A stretch of 64,000 bases of DNA from positions 25,835,669-25,899,668 of the forward strand of contig NC_061111.1 in the NCBI RefSeq assembly GCF_002878395.1, read 5' to 3'. Under the pieces are notes generated by a model. The model saw only the letters and a list, made by a program, of their open reading frames with translations. It was not told where the DNA came from and did no database searches. The stretch is from Capsicum annuum. Taxonomy: Eukaryota > Streptophyta > Magnoliopsida > Solanales > Solanaceae. Shown piece after piece: positions 48,628 through 59,888 of this stretch. Every line of letters begins with the position of its first letter. Position 1 is the first letter of the stretch. The translations under genes were made by a program, and so were the position numbers.

Positions 48628-49389
48628 TTATCTTGTTCGTCTCTGTCTTTGTACATTTTTCTTATACACGGGCTCCAACCATTTAGTTAGTACCCTGTAT
48701 ACCCAGACCCATTGCATCTTTCCCACAATGGTGTCGCACATACCGATCATTAGTGTGCCGGTCAGCAAACACTCGATGTATGCAAACGAGTATGGCCCGC
48801 ACGCTGTACCAATTATATTTCTTGGGAGTTAGATGTTCTTATTTCGACCTTCAAAATCCCATGATTCCTTTTCCAAGACTTCAGCTGGCAAATAATCCAT
48901 TAGCTTACTCTGCATCAACAACTTGACCAACAACTTCAAGAGTGGCTACATGTGGGTTAAAAATGTCTTCTCGCTAAAGACAGGTAAGTTGCAGTCATAA
49001 ACCTTAATCTTTCCTTCGTATAATAGTATCTCAACAGTGAGAAAATGTGTGACATCCACGTTCATGACTGCAAGGATTCTCTTTGCCTTGGTCCAGCTCT
49101 TGCGGTATGGATATAACTTCTTTTCTCTAACATATTTAATCGCTTCTTCATCCCATTGGAACGTAGAAACTAACTGATCAAATCTCGAGCCACCAGAATC
49201 TGCTATCTTACAGAGTTTAGCGTACCTATCCTTGAAATTATTGTAGAAGTTTAGGTCCATTATCCTATCGGCAGCATCATAAGCATCCGAATACGCTAAT
49301 TGTCTGCCCCCTCATGAGGCAAAGAATTTCATCAACATACTGTGGTATTTGAAGATAATTTTTAAATAGGTTAGTAATTGTAAAGAATA

Positions 49390-49570
49390 AAAACATGGTG
49401 GAAAGAATCCGATGCAGAGGGATCTCTGAATCAGTTCACAGATTACCCAGCCAATGCAACTTATGCAATAGATGTGTATTATGTTGCAACAGAATACCAA
49501 GTTTTTACAATAGATTACACATCTGCTGCGTAGATTCTATTTTATGGAGTAGATTGGAAGGCTAGGTTAG
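49390..49570 (-). repeat. Gene A-right intron 3 with palindromic repeats
   Basis: Half-sites CAATGCAACTTATGCAATAGA and TTGCAACAGA lie in the intron between exons 3 and 4, as in the left copy (14,340-14,500). Confidence 0.5.
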
Positions 49571-50429
49571 CTAAAGTAAACTTACCTTGTCCTCGTACCA
49601 CACACATATATTTGTCATATTCGAGAAGTCTTTGGCGGCAAATGAATGCATGGTATATTCTTTTTGAACCTTCATCTTGATGAATTCTTCTAGTTCCTTC
49701 TTCTTCTCCTTGCCAAGTGCCACAAATATGTCCACCTTTTTTGGCGGCCCCTGAACTTCAACAACTGTTGGAGCGGGGGGACTTTTAATTTTTGCGGATT
49801 TCAAAACGGAGATAATTTATCTAATTTTTCTTCTCTTCCTTCTAACCTCCACTGTAGGAGTGAATGGTTCCCTTACCTCATTGGATGGTATGACACCCCT
49901 CCTGGATTTCAACTCCTCAGCAGCTTCAGCAGTAGCCTCTAGCTATTCAAGGAGTTTATCCTCTCTGTCCATATATACTTTATATTTGCAATGAGAATAT
50001 GAGGGTGAGGAGGGGTGAGAGGGACCACTGTAAGGGTGGGAGAGAACAGTGTAGGGGTGAGAGGAAGGACCTGTGCAGGGGGTGTTTTCAAACATATTTA
50101 TTTTTCGCTGAGCACCAACATGCTCGTAATCACGAATGGCAGTAGAAGCAGCAGCAGGATGGCTGCCACCATCACAAACAACTCCACCAGCAACACCCCC
50201 AGAAGAAGCACCTGTATCTGTTGCAGTTTGAGGTTGGTCATGAAGAGCTTCAACAATAGGCTGGCCTTGCCTAACTGCTCTTTTTATGGATGTTTCTCCA
50301 TCCAATTCCTTCCTTAATAACTCCACCATTAGGTCTTCTTTTATATCAATAAGACCCAGAGTGAGAAAAGAAGTCATCCTCAGCTCATCAATGGTTGGCA
50401 CGATCCAAGGATGCACAACCTATAAAAAA

Positions 50430-50810
50430 AATAGAAGGAATTTAAATCATATAATAATAATTTGCAGTCAGTTGGGTTACATGGGGCTCGGGTTACATGG
50501 ATGTTAACACAACCAACTTATGCAACAGATGATCTAGCTACCGCAACAGCTGATCTGTCTGTTGAAACAGATTGATAATATATTGCATCAGATTATCCAT
50601 CTATTGCATAATTTTTAGTAGATGGGTAATCTGTTAAGTAGGGTTCAGATAACTAGAACAACATATGGTTAATTTGTTATGAAATATTGATCGTCTGTCG
50701 CAAGAGATTACCCATCTATTGCACCATTTGTAGTTGACGGGTAATCTGTTACGACAGACGACCCATCTGTCGCAACAGATGGAACATCTATTTCAATATC
50801 TTTCTTTGAG
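50430..50810 (-). repeat. Gene A-right intron 2 filled with palindromic repeats
   Basis: At least ten half-sites, including ATCTGTTACGACAGACGACC and CATCTGTCGCAACAGATGG around 50,745-50,783. Confidence 0.65.
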
Positions 50811-52389
50811 GCACATTATTTTAGTTGAAAGAAGACATAATACATCATCTAGAGGGTTAAAGAGATCAGACTCGTTAATATATTTTTTTGCTGCTCTCTG
50901 CTGCAGCCAACCACCTAAGGATCCTTGGATGAGAAATCTTATCCGGGTAATCCTTGATATGCTTTCGGAGGGGAGGAATGACTTCACATGCCCAAGCCTA
51001 AAAATTGTAAACAGGAAGCAAGCAAAAGACAAGTCAAAGTATATTCAATATAAATTAATGAATGAGTAAAAATAGTGATTAATTTTACCATGAAATCCAA
51101 AAGAAAGCCATATAATATGGTCGTCTTTGGCATTAGCTTTTTCAGTAAATATTTGACAATCAAGTAGCAGCTGTCGTATCCCCAAGGATAAACGTTGAAT
51201 TTCCCAAAATCATCAGCAAGTGCCAACAAATCATGTTCTATGACTTTCCTAACGTATCTTTCCAATAAAACGGAATGGACAAACCAAACTAAGCACAATT
51301 TCTCCCTATAGTGCTTTGGTATGTATTTATTCTTGAGATCCGCTATCAAATCCTTCACTCTGTGGCTAGGTCCAATAATGACCAACAACCCATATTTTTT
51401 TACCTTGCATTTGTTGGACCCTTTGTGGGGTGTTTTCTTGATGGGAGGTTCTTCTGGACGATCGCATCTCAAGCCCGTCACTATGGCAAACTCTTTCAAT
51501 CCAAAACAAATTGGCATGCCATAGTAGTTGATCCAGACTTCATCCATCCTTTTTCCTCCCTCCTTCGAAACTCCATTATCCCCCGAATATTTGATCCTAC
51601 ACTTGACAAAGCCATATACCAAGATCATTAGGAAACAAAGAGGGCGGGCCCCAGACAACTCAAGAAAGTATTCAAAGCAGCTCTTCTTAAAAAGTCCATC
51701 TATGTTTTCCTTTGTCATAATACTCCTAAGTTCGTCAAAAGGTTTCCCCAACTGACATTTAAGTACAAGATCACCAAATACTACTTTAGGTCTATCCATC
51801 GGTATCACAACTCGAAACTTGTCAATACTAATGTTTTTGACAAAATCATACTGGAATTTTGATATTATTTCACGCCCCATTGGTGAGGAGAAGTTATCAC
51901 TTTCCTTGGCTTCATTTTACCGTGACTGAGATTGTTCTGGAAGTTCCTCCGAATCTATCTATACTCTAGCCTTTTTTGTTTGGTGATCAGAAGTTGATCC
52001 ACTTTCTCCACTTTCAGTTTCTTTTCTTTTGGGAGACATCTTTTAACTACAAATAATAGAAAAACAAAAAATACATTGCATTTGATGTTTGCATAATTTT
52101 TTTAAAAAGGTGAGAAAAATTTTAATAAATTATTATATGCCACATAACCAAAAAAAATACTCCAACGGACAACCCATCAGTTGGAACAGATGGAAAACCC
52201 GAATTTGTTTGAAGATCTATTTAATATCTCCCAACAGATATTCCACGTGTTGCAACAGATGGACAAATTTCAATAAATTATTCTATGCCACATTACAAGA
52301 AAATACTCCAACGGATAACCCATCAGTTAGAATAGATGGGGAATCTATTTGAAGCCCTATTTAATATCTCCCAGTAGATCTTCCACCAG

Positions 52390-52560
52390 TTGCAACAAAT
52401 GGACCACCACCACCACAACCAATGCCACCAAGACCACCACCAATGCCACCAATACCAACACCAAGACCACTAACACCACCGCCAAAAAATATAAATACCA
52501 ACACCACCACCAACAACCACCAACAACACCACAAACACCATCCAACAATATCACAATAGT
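52390..52560 (-). repeat. CCA-rich leader of gene A-right
   Basis: CCACCACCACCACAACC low-complexity block; counterpart of 11,270-11,460. Confidence 0.6.
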
Positions 52561-52898
52561 CAATAAAACACTGAAAGAAAAACAGGGTTTTCTCGGGTGC
52601 TTCCTACTTTTTTGCATCAAAACTCAAAATTGTTAGCCCATTCTCGAATATAATACAACTAAAAGTATTCTTTTTCATCATTAACTAAAAATCCCTATTG
52701 TTTAGGATAAAGAATAAATGTAGAACTCTTCTCGAACTCTATTACTTGCGAAGACAGAGAAAATGACGGATACAAGCGGGAATGAAGTAAAAAAACAATT
52801 ATATTTAGTCGTAAATGGGAAGAAAATTAACCTATTTTCAAGGGTTGAGCAATATGTTGAGTATTTGTTGTTTGTATTATTGAGAGAGATAGGAGACC

Positions 52899-52902
<4 letters not shown>

Positions 52903-52941
<39 letters not shown>
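52903..52941. repeat. (GA)n microsatellite
   Basis: About 19 GA dinucleotides, corresponding to the CTCTCTC promoter tract upstream of gene A in the left arm. Confidence 0.85.
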
Positions 52942-52946
<5 letters not shown>

Positions 52947-53108
52947 TGGGTACTTAATATTTGAAATGAAAATTTTTTCGTGCAAATGGATGATTTGTAT
53001 GGGTTGATTTGTAATTTTGGAAAAGAATGACAAGTTTTGAAATTGCTAATTTGGTCCGAATTGATCTTAATTAATTTTAAAACTTTTAAAAGATATAGTT
53101 TTTAAAAC

Positions 53109-53990
53109 ATTGAGTTGATGAGAACACATTTCAACTCAGAGTGATCGATTGACGACTCGGGTTGGGATGAACGCAATACCAACACCATGTAATTGCAAAG
53201 ACTCGATTGGATTTGTAGTTGACCCTGCGAGCTCATTCATTCATTCCTAGTTCCACCTAAATCAACTTAGGTACTATCACTATCCTAACATTAAGTTGAT
53301 GAGAACTCATTTCAATTCAAAGTGATCAATCGATGACTCAGATCGGGATGAACGCAATACCAACACCATGCAATTGCAATGACTCGATTGGATTTATAGT
53401 TGAACCTGCGAGCTTATTCATTCATCCCTAGTTCCACCTAAATCAACTTAGGTACTATCACTATCCTAAAATTGAGTTGATGAGAACTCATTTCAACTTA
53501 GAGTGATAGATCGACGACTCAGGTTGGGATGAACGTAATACCAATGCCATGCAATTGTAAAGACTCGATTAGATTTATAGTTGAACCTGTGAGCTCATTC
53601 ATTTATCTCTAGTTTCTCCTAAATCAACTTAGGTACTATCACTATCCTAACATTAAGTTTATGAGAACTCATTTTAACTCAGAGTGATCAATCAATGACT
53701 CAAGTCGGGATGAACGTAATACCAACGCCATGCAATTGCAAAGACTCGATTGGATTTGTAGTTGACCCTGCGAGCTCATTAATTCATCCCTAGTTCTACC
53801 TAAATCAACTTAGGTACTATCACTATCCTAACATTGAGTTGATGAGAACTCATTTCAACTCAAAGTGATTGATCAACGACTCGAGTTAGGATAAATGCAA
53901 TACAATGCTATGTAATTGCAAAGACTCGATTGGATTTGTAGTTGACCCTACAAGCTCATTCATTCATTCATCCCTAGTTCTACCTAAATC
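53109..53990. repeat. Tandem array, five units of about 181 bp
   Basis: Units start ATTGAGTTGATGAGAACTCA near 53,109, 53,290, 53,470, 53,652 and 53,833. Each holds AGAGTGATCGATCGACGACT, GGGATGAACGCAATACCAA, CAATTGCAAAGACTCGATTG and CATCCCTAGTTCCACC. Reverse complement of the left array, which has more copies and more variation. Confidence 0.9.
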
Positions 53991-54365
53991 AATTGCAATA
54001 AAATCTATTGCAACAAACGACTGAGTTGTTGAAAATTTTCAAACAGATATTCATATCTGTTGCAATAGATGACATATCTAATTTAATTATCAAATAGACA
54101 TTTGCATCTGTTGTGACATATGACTAAGCTGTTGGAAATTTTCAAACAGATATTTATATCTGTTGTAACAGATGACATATCTGATTTAATTAATTATCAA
54201 ATGGACATTTTCATCTGTTGTCACAGATGACTGAGTTGTTGGGATTTTTAAACAGATATTGATATCTATTGTAACAGATGACTGAGCTATTTGGATTTCT
54301 AAACAAATATTTATATATGTTGCAACAGATGATATATCTGTTTGAAAATCTTTTTTCTCTTTTAA
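53991..54365. repeat. Palindromic-repeat cluster
   Basis: Regular alternation of ATCTGTTG(C/T)AA(C/T)AGATGAC and TTTCAAACAGATATT; inverted counterpart of 8,260-8,560. Confidence 0.65.
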
Positions 54366-55400
54366 TTTAAAGCAAGCTTATAGTACGAATAGATAATATC
54401 AAGTAGTAGTACTTACTACTAAAGGCGATAAAAAATATTTCTTAAATATCTCAAAAGTGAGTTCATTGAGCAGTCTTGTCTTGTCTTTTCAATGTCACTA
54501 GTCTTAGTCTTCCTCGTGCCCCTCAAATTATTAATGAAAGTACTGAATATTAATTAATGAATATTGAAAACCCCCACGTCTACGTACACAATACATCTAT
54601 AGAAATTATCTCATCTCTTTCTTTAGCTGCAGTTTATTTTATTCAACTCTCATCTTTTTCTTTCTCTCCTTTTTAAGGTCACAGCCTTTTTTCTCTCTTT
54701 TCTCTTCACTTCTCATAAAGATCCTTTAGGATCTAAACCGATCCATATCTTTCCTCAACTGAAATTGCTATTTTGATCTCCTTTTTGATATTAAGGTATG
54801 GTTCATTATTGCTCTTTCATTCTTATCTTTTTCTTTGTAAGTTATTTACATCTATTTTTTTATTTAATGACTATTTACCCATATCATATTTATTAAAAAA
54901 ATTTGAAGGAACTTTTAAGTGTTGAATAAACAAACCGAGAATCATTATTACAATATGCACAAAAAGTCATCTGTTGGGAGAAGTTTAAAAGCCTTATTAG
55001 CAGTATCATTTTTTTTTGTATGTATTTTATTTATTTATTTATTATTGATGCATTTATTGATATTTTTGGTGGGGTTGATATTTTTGGAACTTGTGGTGTG
55101 ATGTTATTGGTGGTTCTGGAACAAAGGATGCTGCTTCTTTGTTGTTGATGATGTTATTGGAATAAATGTTGTTGTTTCTTTGTTGTTGATGTTTATACTG
55201 TTGTTGATATTGCAACAGATGGAAAAACTGTTGAACAAATCAAACCATTAGAAAGGCTGGTTTGATGTATTCCATCAGACTTCATATCTGTTGCAACAGA
55301 CTCTTTATCTGTTGCAATAGACTCTACATCTGTTGTAAAAGACTCCATATCTGATGCAACAGATGGATATTGTTCTTTTTGTGACTAATTTTTTTCCTCT
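54366..55400 (+). promoter_or_regulatory. Promoter/leader region of gene C
   Basis: TC-rich leader (TTTCTTTCTCTCCTTTTTAAGG) ending in a possible donor TTAAG|GTATGG at about 54,797, conserved in the left arm (7,620-7,950). A palindromic-repeat cluster (55,215-55,370) lies before the first recognisable exon of gene C. Confidence 0.35.
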
Positions 55401-56388
55401 TCTTTGTAGATAAAAGGAACTGACAGTTGATCAACTTTTATCGGACGATCACAAGAGGCTGCAGTAAAGATGGGTTCGGAGGAATAAGCTGCTTCCAGAT
55501 GGAACCACTTTATATGTTGAAAGTATGTATTACTAATAATATTATCGTGGAAACACACATAGAGTGCATTGATTTTGTGAATGTTGTTTTTACTGATTAG
55601 TCATAGATCGTTCAAACAAGATGTCTGCAATTTTACAGTTAAGTTTGGTAGGTCTGAATTGATAAAGATGAGGGCCATGAATATGGTTCTGATACCCTGT
55701 TAAGATTTAATGTCGGTTGTTGCTCATGTTTATTTGTCAAGCATTGTGAAGGGATCTAGTTTTGGTGTCATTGTAAAGAGATTCAACAACGATTGGACTA
55801 ACTTTTAGGGTGTATTGGACCATTAGAGGGCCTTCAAAGCTTAGCACTGCATCTAACAAGAACGAAAAACTAATATAGTTATTGCCCTAGCCCAAATTTA
55901 TATCGTTGGGTTGCTCGTTCGGGGTGATGATTATACGCCAGAACGTACGGTAGGAGAATGCCTTCGAAGAAAAATGGGTGGTTGATAGAAGACTATATCA
56001 TTTGAGAGCTAATTGAAGAAGAGATATCGGGTAGAAAGTAACTTCTAGCGAATCTGGCCGATGGAATTATCTTAACAGATGCAAAATCTGAATCAAGTGC
56101 AAATCTAAAAGTGTATTCGGTAATGGAATTTCGTTTATTGTCTATCTGAAAGAAAAATAATATATATGGACACTTTGCTAGAGAGCTGTGTGGTCGAGAT
56201 TATCACCTAGATAGAAAATGAGAGAAGACTAACAAAGCAGCCTCACGGGCATCGAGGGTTGAAATGATATATGACAAGTCTAGAAAACTTACGCCAATAG
56301 CAACTGCAGTTAAAATAAGGAATCTAAGCGAAGGCGGTAATTTCTGAATTTTAAATGTCATCTCATGCCTTCTTATTTGTGTTTTTGA

Positions 56389-56418
56389 TCAGGTCCACTG
56401 CCGTTGACCTGATCAGAA
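56389..56418. repeat. Small hairpin TGATCAGGTC...GACCTGATCA
   Basis: Ten-bp perfect stem with a 10-nt loop inside gene C copy 1; conserved with changed loop in copy 2 near 57,258-57,286. Confidence 0.7.
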
Positions 56419-56500
56419 CCACAATGGAGATTGAAAGACAAATTGAGTATCATTGCTTCCTTAGAAATATGGTTATAATTGATTGTGTTTTCTTTCCTTA

Positions 56501-56689
56501 GAATGCTTTCAACATTCCTTGGAGAAGATCAGATGCTTGTTGTGGTATGTGAATCCTGATAATTTTCAAGCTTGCCTTCAGCTTGCTGATTCTGTATTCA
56601 AGCTGGTCGTTTCCGTCTTCAAAGTTGGTAAGGAGTTCCTCATCTCTTGTGAGCTCGATCAGGAACACTACCTTCAAAGTTGTAGCACT
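56501..56689 (-). other. 63-codon open coiled-coil frame, copy 1
   Basis: Minus-strand frame between TAG and TAA with TLKVVFLIELTRDEELL and QLEYRISKLKASLKIIRIH. No start codon at its head, so perhaps an exon. The same frame is open over the same 63 codons in the other palindrome arm. Confidence 0.35.
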
Positions 56690-56854
56690 CTAGAAGCCCT
56701 TCAGAACACTTTATTCAGAATCCTTAAAGGATACATGGAGGGTCGCTGTGTTTGTTTTAGGTCAAAATGTGTTGATGCACGTTGAAATGTTGTCCCAACA
56801 GTTGAACAACACACTTTTATCGGATGTGGTCCCAAAAAAGATATCGCCAGATAA

Positions 56855-58200
56855 AAGTGTGTTGTTCAGTTGTTGGGACCACATCTTCAATGTGCATCAA
56901 CACATTTTGACCTAAAACAAGCACAGCAACCCTCCATGTATCCTTTAAGGTTTTTGAAGAAAGTGTTCTAAAGGGCTTCTAGAATGCCACAACTTTGAAG
57001 GTAGTATCCCTGATCAAGCTCACAAGAGATGAGGAAATATTTACCAACTTCGAAGATGACAACTACCAGCTTGAATACAGAATCAGCAAGCTAGAGGCAA
57101 GATTGAAAATTATCGGGATTCACATACTACAACAAGCATCTGATCTTCTCCAAGGAATGTTGAAAGCATGCTAAGGCAAGAAAACACAATCAATTAATCC
57201 ATATTTCTAAGGAAGTAATGATACTCAATTTGCCTTTCAATCTCGTTTGTTGTTCCGATCAGGTCAACGACAATGGACCTGATCGAAAACACAAACAAGA
57301 AGGCATGGGATGAAATTTAAAATTCAGAAATTTCTGCTTTTGCTTAGTTTCCTTATTTTAACTGCAGTTGTTGTTGGCATAAGTTTTCTAGACTTGTTGA
57401 ACATCATTTCAACCCTCGATGCCCGTGAGGCTGCTTGGTTGGTCTTCTCCTATTTTCTACCTAGGTGATAATCTCGACCACGCAGCTCCCTAGCAAAGTG
57501 TCCATCTACATTATTGTTCTTTCAGAGAGACAACAGACGAAATTACATTACCGGATACACTTTTATATTTGCACTTGATTTATATTTTGCATCTGTTAAG
57601 ATAATTCCATCGGCCATATTCATTAGAAGTTACTTTCTACCCTACGTCTTTTCTTCAATTAGCTCTCAGATGATATAGTCTTCCATTAACCACCCATTTT
57701 CCCTCAAAGGCATTCTCCTACCGCACCTTCTGGCATATAATCATCACCCCGAGCGAGCAACCCAACCATATAAATTTTTGCTAGGGGAATTTCTATTGGT
57801 TTTCCATTCTTGTTTGATGTAGTTCGAGGCTTCGAGGGCCCTCTAAGGTTCCAATTCACACTTAAAGTTAAGTCCAATCGCTATTGGTTCTCTGCAGTGA
57901 CGACAAATATTGATCCCTTCTCAAAACTTGACACGCATAAACACGAGCAACAACCATCAGTAATTCGTAACAGGGTATCTGCACCATCTTCATGAGGTCC
58001 TCAGCTTATCAATTTTGAACCCATCAAACTTAACGGTATAATGCAGGATCTTGTTTCAATGATCAATGCCTAATCGGTTAAAAACTGCATTCACAAAAAT
58101 ATTGTACTTTTTGTGTGTTGTCCCGGTGACCTTATCAGTATTACATACTTAACTCTCACACATATGATAGTGGATTCATCTGCATGCACCTTATTCTTCC
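56855..58200 (-). pseudogene. Gene C, copy 2: unrecognised, broken
   Basis: Mirror copy of 55,400-56,830. RWARKNKVHADESTIICVRV and GLLARGDDYMPEGAVGECL correspond to blocks of copy 1. Stops are at different positions from those of copy 1, so decay continued after duplication. Confidence 0.4.
56983..57171 (+). other. 63-codon open coiled-coil frame, copy 2
   Basis: Plus-strand frame from after TAG (56,980) to TAA (57,172): NATTLKVVSLIKLTRDEE, then QLEYRISKLEARLKIIGIH and QQASDLLQGMLKAC. The opposite frame, open in copy 1, has stops here, which favours this strand as the former coding strand. Confidence 0.35.
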
Positions 58201-58445
58201 TAGCCCATCTATGACTTAAATTGAATAAACAGATGACTAGCTAGTTACAACAGATGACACATCTGTTTATATTGTCAAACAATTGGAGACATCTGATACG
58301 ACAGTTGATCAACCTGTTTCAGAAATCAAACAGATATATACATCTATTGCAAAAGATTTCTAGTATGTTGTAAGTTATCTAACAGAAAGAATATATTTTG
58401 CAACAGATTACCCATCTGTTAGATTTATTTTAAAGCAATTTTCTT
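58200..58445. repeat. Palindromic-repeat cluster upstream of S2-right
   Basis: Matches one half of the left hairpin (6,500-6,700): GTTGTAAGTTATCTAACAG and TATATTTTGCAACAGATTAC. Confidence 0.65.
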
Positions 58446-58467
58446 TTCTTTCTGAGATACAATAATT

Positions 58468-58475
58468 TATAAATA
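58468..58475 (+). promoter_or_regulatory. TATA box of S2-right
   Basis: TATAAATA followed by GGTCCCTCC; only 17 bp separate it from the ATG, because the leader found in S2-left has been deleted. Confidence 0.6.
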
Positions 58476-58492
58476 GGTCCCTCCTTACAAAT

Positions 58493-58654
58493 ATGGATGA
58501 TTCAGATTCATATAAGAATATTCATATCGAGTCCTTGTGTGAACTTCAAAGGCAGTTTGATGAACTCCAGAGAGATTTGGCTGACTTCGAAGCAAGGCTG
58601 CCGGATGAAAAATATCTCATTGCCAATAATAATAATAGTAGTAATAATAATTAG
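58493..58654 (+). CDS. S2-right: 53-aa coiled-coil protein with poly-Asn tail
   Basis: Intact frame MDDSDSYKNIHIESLCELQR, then QFDELQRDLADFEARLPDEK and an Asn/Ser tail. Residues about 14-36 form a leucine-spaced amphipathic helix. It lacks the RMRRALL segment kept in S2-left. Family unknown. Evidence that the frame is (or was) real is conservation with S2-left and, in architecture, with S1. It follows a conserved TATA box, though the box is so close that initiation about 30 bp downstream would remove the ATG from the transcript. Confidence 0.5.
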   Translation: MDDSDSYKNIHIESLCELQRQFDELQRDLADFEARLPDEKYLIANNNNSSNNN

Positions 58655-59229
58655 GTAATGTTTTTTATTTTAGCGTATGTATTTTCCTCCTTTTATACAT
58701 TGGATCTACCCAAGGGATTCAAAAATCTATAAACTTTTCGTTTCATTTTGTTGTCGACTTTGAATTTTTAATTCTTATTTTGTATTTAATAATCATTCTA
58801 TTTATTTCTTGTTCTTAACATGTCAACCGTTGGTGGTAGGGATTGAGCAATTTGTGCCAACAGAGGTTAATCTGCTACGACAGATAGATCATATGTTGCA
58901 CCTGGCGGTTTTTAATAAAAAAAGGTTATTGTTGTTATTGAGAGGGTGAAAAGACATAACTTTTCGATTATTCAATATGAAAAATATTTCGTAAATAAAT
59001 AATAAGGAAATAAATGATAAACACAATTTATAACCGAAAAAGAACGGTTATAATTTTAATAACTGATCGTGATTTTTCACCATTTTTGTTTTTGAATTTA
59101 TTTTTTTAAATTATTTATTATATAATAAAATGGTTATTATTTTATTAAGGAATTTGAAAAGGTGTTTTTTTTAATTTATAAAATAAAAAAGTAAGCAAAT
59201 TTGGTAATTATATGATGATAGTTTTTTTT
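58655..59229. other. AT-rich spacer
   Basis: No gene. It is the counterpart of 4,520-5,330, with a few CAACAGA half-sites near 58,858-58,900. Confidence 0.5.
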
Positions 59230-59760
59230 TAAAAAAAAAATAGTAGATTATATGTTGCAACAAATATATTATCTGATGCAACAGGTTCACTATTGTTGCA
59301 AAAGATGATATATCTGTTGTCATAGATGATTTATCTGATGCAACCGACATCGAATCTGTTGTCACAACTCAATAAAAATGGTTATTGGAAAGAACTAATT
59401 AATAATAATAATAATCTGAAAAGTCATGACTTATCACAATATTTCTTAATTTAATTAAGTCATTACTTTTTACATTAATAAAAAATATAATTAATAAATG
59501 GAGGTGAACAGTTAGATTATATGTTGCAACAGATAGGTTATCTGATGCAACATATTTTATATTTGTTGCAACAGATAATATATATGTTGTCACAGATGTG
59601 TTATCTGATGCAACATATATAGAATCTATTGCCACAACTCAATAAAAATGGTTCATTGAAAGAACTAATTAATAATAATAATCTAAAAAGTCATGACTTA
59701 TATCACAATATTTATTTTCTTATTTTAATCAAAAATGTAATTAATGAATGGAGGTTAATA
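59230..59760. repeat. 365-bp repeat, about two units in inverted orientation
   Basis: Reverse-complement landmarks AAGTCATGACTTATCACAATA, TTAATTTAATTAAGTCAT and AATGGAGGTGAACAG occur with TTGCAACAGATAGGTTATC. Corresponds to the nine-unit array at 1,246-4,510. Confidence 0.75.
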
Positions 59761-59797
59761 GTAGCGCCTTTTTGCCTCTCATTCAAATTCAATCCTC

Positions 59798-59805
59798 TAT
59801 AAATA
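59798..59805 (+). promoter_or_regulatory. TATA box of S1-right
   Basis: CTATAAATAGGTCCCTCC, 91 bp upstream of the S1-right start. Confidence 0.6.
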
Positions 59806-59888
59806 GGTCCCTCCTTGCTCAATCGTTCATTCAACTATACTTTATTTATTTATTGTATCTCGTCTTTCATATTACACTCTAGAAGATT

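Larger units (their letters stand above)
48628..52039 (-). pseudogene. Gene A-right: DUF1985 plus Ulp1-like protease, triad kept
   Basis: Start MSPKRKETESGESGSTSDH at 52,039. Exon 1 (to 51,089) holds an open DUF1985 stretch of over 260 codons from an internal Met at 51,880 (INYYGMPICFGLKEFAIVTG, LCLVWFVHSVLLERYVRKVI, YPWGYDSCYLIVKYLL). Exon 2 starts 50,997 (AWACEVIPPLRKHI), exon 3 runs 50,419-49,586 (HPWIVPTIDELRMTSFLTLG) with a clean GTAAGT donor, exon 4 starts 49,339. His 49,045-49,047 (THFLTVEI), Asp 48,994-48,996 (VYDCN) and Cys 48,799-48,801 (TACGPYSFAYIECLLTG) are all present; the residue before Cys is Ala where most Ulp1 proteins have Asp. Stops at 51,961-51,959, 51,919-51,917 and 49,943, and a frame change in exon 2, make it a pseudogene, the least decayed of the four. 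Confidence 0.8.
43242..53060. mobile_element. Right A/B unit: Ulp1-carrying MULE-like element
   Basis: Mirror image of 10,760-21,228: gene B (+) at the inner side, gene A (-) at the outer side, convergent. Ends are related inverted sequences: inner AATTGTGGACTTGATTAATA-TTT-AAAACTT and outer (minus) AATTCGGACCAAATTAGCAATTT-AAAACTT. No transposase frame. Confidence 0.5.
55400..56830 (+). pseudogene. Gene C, copy 1: unrecognised, broken
   Basis: Traceable exons encode LTVDQLLSDDHKRLQ then RWVRRNKLLPDGTTLYVE with a GTATGT donor at about 55,522, and from 55,606 NFTVKFGRSELIKMRAMNM, AHVYLSSIVKG and GLLVRGDDYTPERTVGECLR. Copy 2 on the opposite strand has the same blocks (VKFDGFKIDKL, GLLARGDDYMPEGAVGECL). 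Several stops and frame changes. I do not recognise the family; a transposon or captured host gene are both possible. Absent from the left arm. Confidence 0.4.
55430..58200. repeat. 2.8-kb palindrome (inverted copies of gene C)
   Basis: 55,430-56,830 and 56,855-58,200 are reverse complements with almost no spacer; the centre reads CACACTTTTATCGGATG...GATAAAAGTGTGTTG. Landmarks in both arms: TGGACACTTTGCTAG, CAGCCTCACGGGCATCGAGG, GATCAGATGCTTGTTGT. Divergence of roughly one base in ten indicates age. Confidence 0.85.

Noticed and set aside
50015..50507. Plus-strand frames of 73-100 codons opposite gene A-right exon 3
   Set aside because: Antisense shadows of a recognisable DUF1985-Ulp1 exon.
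50793..51755. Plus-strand frames of 67-111 codons opposite gene A-right exons 1-2
   Set aside because: Antisense to conserved DUF1985 coding sequence, and frame not kept in the left copy.
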